Shown here: in pieces, positions 5,395 through 6,762 of the stretch
Position numbering within the stretch: the first letter of the stretch is position 1
How the letters are laid out: the number at the start of each line of letters is the position of its first letter
Assembly: GCA_024638395.1 (NCBI GenBank)
Contig: JAHEKK010000175.1
Location: forward strand, 1-6,762
Direction of reading: 5' to 3'
Length of the DNA stretch: 6,762 nucleotides
From: Gemmatimonadota bacterium
GTDB lineage: Bacteria > Gemmatimonadota > Gemmatimonadetes > Longimicrobiales > Gaopeijiaceae
Notes under the pieces: model-generated
Database searches by the model: none
Told to the model about the DNA's origin: nothing
The model's input: the letters and a program-made list of their open reading frames with translations, nothing else
Program-made: the position numbers and the translations under genes

Positions 5395-6762
5395 ATGCGG
5401 TTCCCACGCTTTTCGACAACCCACGCACGGATCCTCGCCGGCACGGCCGGGCTGCTGAGCTGGTCGGGAGGAACAGCACACGCCCAGGCCGTCACCGACA
5501 CCGCCTCAGTCATCGTCCGGACCGAAGGCCCGGCCGGACCGGTTGAGGGGGCCACGGTCAGGGTCGCCGGACTCAGCCGCATCACCGACCCTGCTGGAAT
5601 GGCCCGTTTCCGTCTTCCGGCCGGCAGCTACGGAGTCGAGGCGGAGCGCATCGGATTTGCGTCGGCAAGCATGACCCTGAGACTACGCGCGGGCCGAGAC
5701 ACGACGCTGGTCCTCAGCCTGGAAGAAGAGGCCGTCGAAGCCGAAGGGATCGTCGTGACGTCAGGGCGCACGGAACGAAGGATCGAGGAGGAGCCACTTC
5801 GCATCGAGGCCGTGTCTCGGGAGGAAGTCGAGGAAAAGCTCCTCATGACGCCCGGGGACATCGCCATGCTCCTCAACGAGACCGCTGGACTCCGCGTGCA
5901 GCCCACGGCGCCGTCCCTTGGCGGTGCCAGTGTGCGCATCCAGGGTCTCCGCGGCCGGTATACGCAGATCCTCACGGACGGCATGCCGCTCTACGGAGGG
6001 CAGGCCGGAGCCCTCGGACCCCTCCAGGTGCCCCCCATGGACCTGGCCCGGGTGGAGGTCATCAAAGGGGCGGCTTCGGCGCTGTACGGGCCCACGGCCC
6101 TCGGCGGCGTCGTGAACCTGATCTCCCGACGTCCCGAGCCGGCTCGGGAGTTGATCCTGAATCAGAACACGTTGGACGGCACCGACGTGGTGGGTTGGCT
6201 GGCGGGCGGCTTCAATGAACGGTGGGGGTACACGCTGTTGGTCGGGGCACACCGCCAGGACTACGCGGACGTCAATACCGACGGGTGGGCCGACGTCCCC
6301 GAGTTCCGCCGCATCTCTCTGCGGCCCCGCCTCTTCTGGGAGGACGGGAACGGCGGATCGGCCATCCTCACGGTGGGGGGCATGATGGAGAACCGCTCCG
6401 GCGGCACCCTCCCCGGCGAGCGCACTCCGGCCGGCACCCCCTATCTGGAGTCCCTGGACACCCGCCGAATAGACCTGGGACTGTCGGGCCGGAAGCTGCT
6501 GGCCTCGGGCCGGATCGTTTCAGCGCGCTCCTCCGGGTCGATCCAGCGCCACGATCACTGGTTCGGCCCAACCCGGGAGGAGGATACCCACCGCACCGCC
6601 TTCGGAGAGGTGACCGTCGCCGGTGAGGACGGCCGACACCTCTGGGTCCTGGGCCTGGCTATCCAGCACGACGCGTACCGCCACGATGCCCTGCCGGCCT
6701 TCGCCTTCGACTATGCGGTGCCCGCCGTCTTCGCCCAGGACGAGATTCGGGCGTGGGAGTGG
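5395..6762 (+). CDS. TonB-dependent outer-membrane receptor, 3' end outside window
   Basis: The frame is open from ATG 5395 to the last base (456 codons), so the C-terminal barrel is cut off by the window, not broken. Residues 1-30 or 1-32 are a Sec signal (cleavage near AHA|Q). Residues about 38-110 form a carboxypeptidase-regulatory-like beta domain (VEGATVRVAG, then ITDPAGMARFRLPAGSYGVE, then RIGF), common at the front of TonB-dependent transporters. GIVVTSGR (118-125) sits where a TonB box or plug start is expected. The plug domain follows (about 130-247): TPGDIAMLLNETAGLRV, VRIQGLRGRYTQILTDGMPLY, and the hallmark LARVEVIKGAASALYGPTAL followed by GGVVNLISRRP. Beta-barrel strands begin near 250. 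Members import siderophores, cobalamin, sugars or peptides using proton-motive force through TonB-ExbB-ExbD; the ligand here cannot be inferred. Spacing indicates the same operon as the serine-hydrolase-like gene. Confidence 0.95.
   Translation, partial: MRFPRFSTTHARILAGTAGLLSWSGGTAHAQAVTDTASVIVRTEGPAGPVEGATVRVAGLSRITDPAGMARFRLPAGSYGVEAERIGFASASMTLRLRAGRDTTLVLSLEEEAVEAEGIVVTSGRTERRIEEEPLRIEAVSREEVEEKLLMTPGDIAMLLNETAGLRVQPTAPSLGGASVRIQGLRGRYTQILTDGMPLYGGQAGALGPLQVPPMDLARVEVIKGAASALYGPTALGGVVNLISRRPEPARELILNQNTLDGTDVVGWLAGGFNERWGYTLLVGAHRQDYADVNTDGWADVPEFRRISLRPRLFWEDGNGGSAILTVGGMMENRSGGTLPGERTPAGTPYLESLDTRRIDLGLSGRKLLASGRIVSARSSGSIQRHDHWFGPTREEDTHRTAFGEVTVAGEDGRHLWVLGLAIQHDAYRHDALPAFAFDYAVPAVFAQDEIRAWEW

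Noticed and set aside
5395..6762. Receptor gene as a truncated pseudogene
   Set aside because: The frame is open to the final base with continuous barrel-like sequence, so the missing end is due to the window edge.

Overview
The window is GC-rich, densely coding bacterial DNA. It holds four complete protein genes, a fifth gene that runs off the right edge, and no RNA gene, mobile element or CRISPR array that I can see. Four of the five proteins carry an export signal (three Sec-type, one twin-arginine), and the fifth has two predicted membrane helices, so the whole stretch concerns the cell envelope. High GC, exported amidohydrolases, a serine-hydrolase-fold protein and a TonB-dependent receptor with an N-terminal carboxypeptidase-regulatory-like domain suggest a Gram-negative environmental bacterium. 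Gemmatimonadota or a similar phylum is my guess from style alone; no marker gene is present.

Layout: (1) 61-2371, plus strand: an exported metal-dependent amidohydrolase followed after 13 nt by a two-helix membrane protein of unknown function, probably one transcript. (2) 2409-3398, minus strand: a histone-deacetylase-fold zinc deacetylase that starts with GTG and carries a twin-arginine signal. It converges on the first pair with a gap of only 37 nt. (3) 3399-3634: a divergent control region with a 15-bp direct repeat spaced exactly 32 bp and an AT-richer promoter-like segment. (4) 3635-5386, plus strand: an exported beta-lactamase/PBP-fold protein with a duplicated N-terminal domain. Its SxxK and YxN catalytic motifs are both replaced. 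(5) 5395 to the window end, plus strand: a TonB-dependent outer-membrane receptor whose start lies 8 nt after the previous stop, so it is probably co-transcribed and possibly translationally coupled.

How they might work together is inference. The receptor imports an unknown ligand across the outer membrane, and its partner is a serine-hydrolase-fold protein that looks unable to use the classical mechanism and may bind rather than cleave. The divergently transcribed exported deacetylase and the upstream exported amidohydrolase would act on amide-type substrates in the periplasm. The points most worth a second look are the pseudoenzyme next to the receptor, the Tat-exported HDAC-family enzyme, the spaced direct repeat between them, and the amidohydrolase that appears to have Asp in place of a metal-ligand His.
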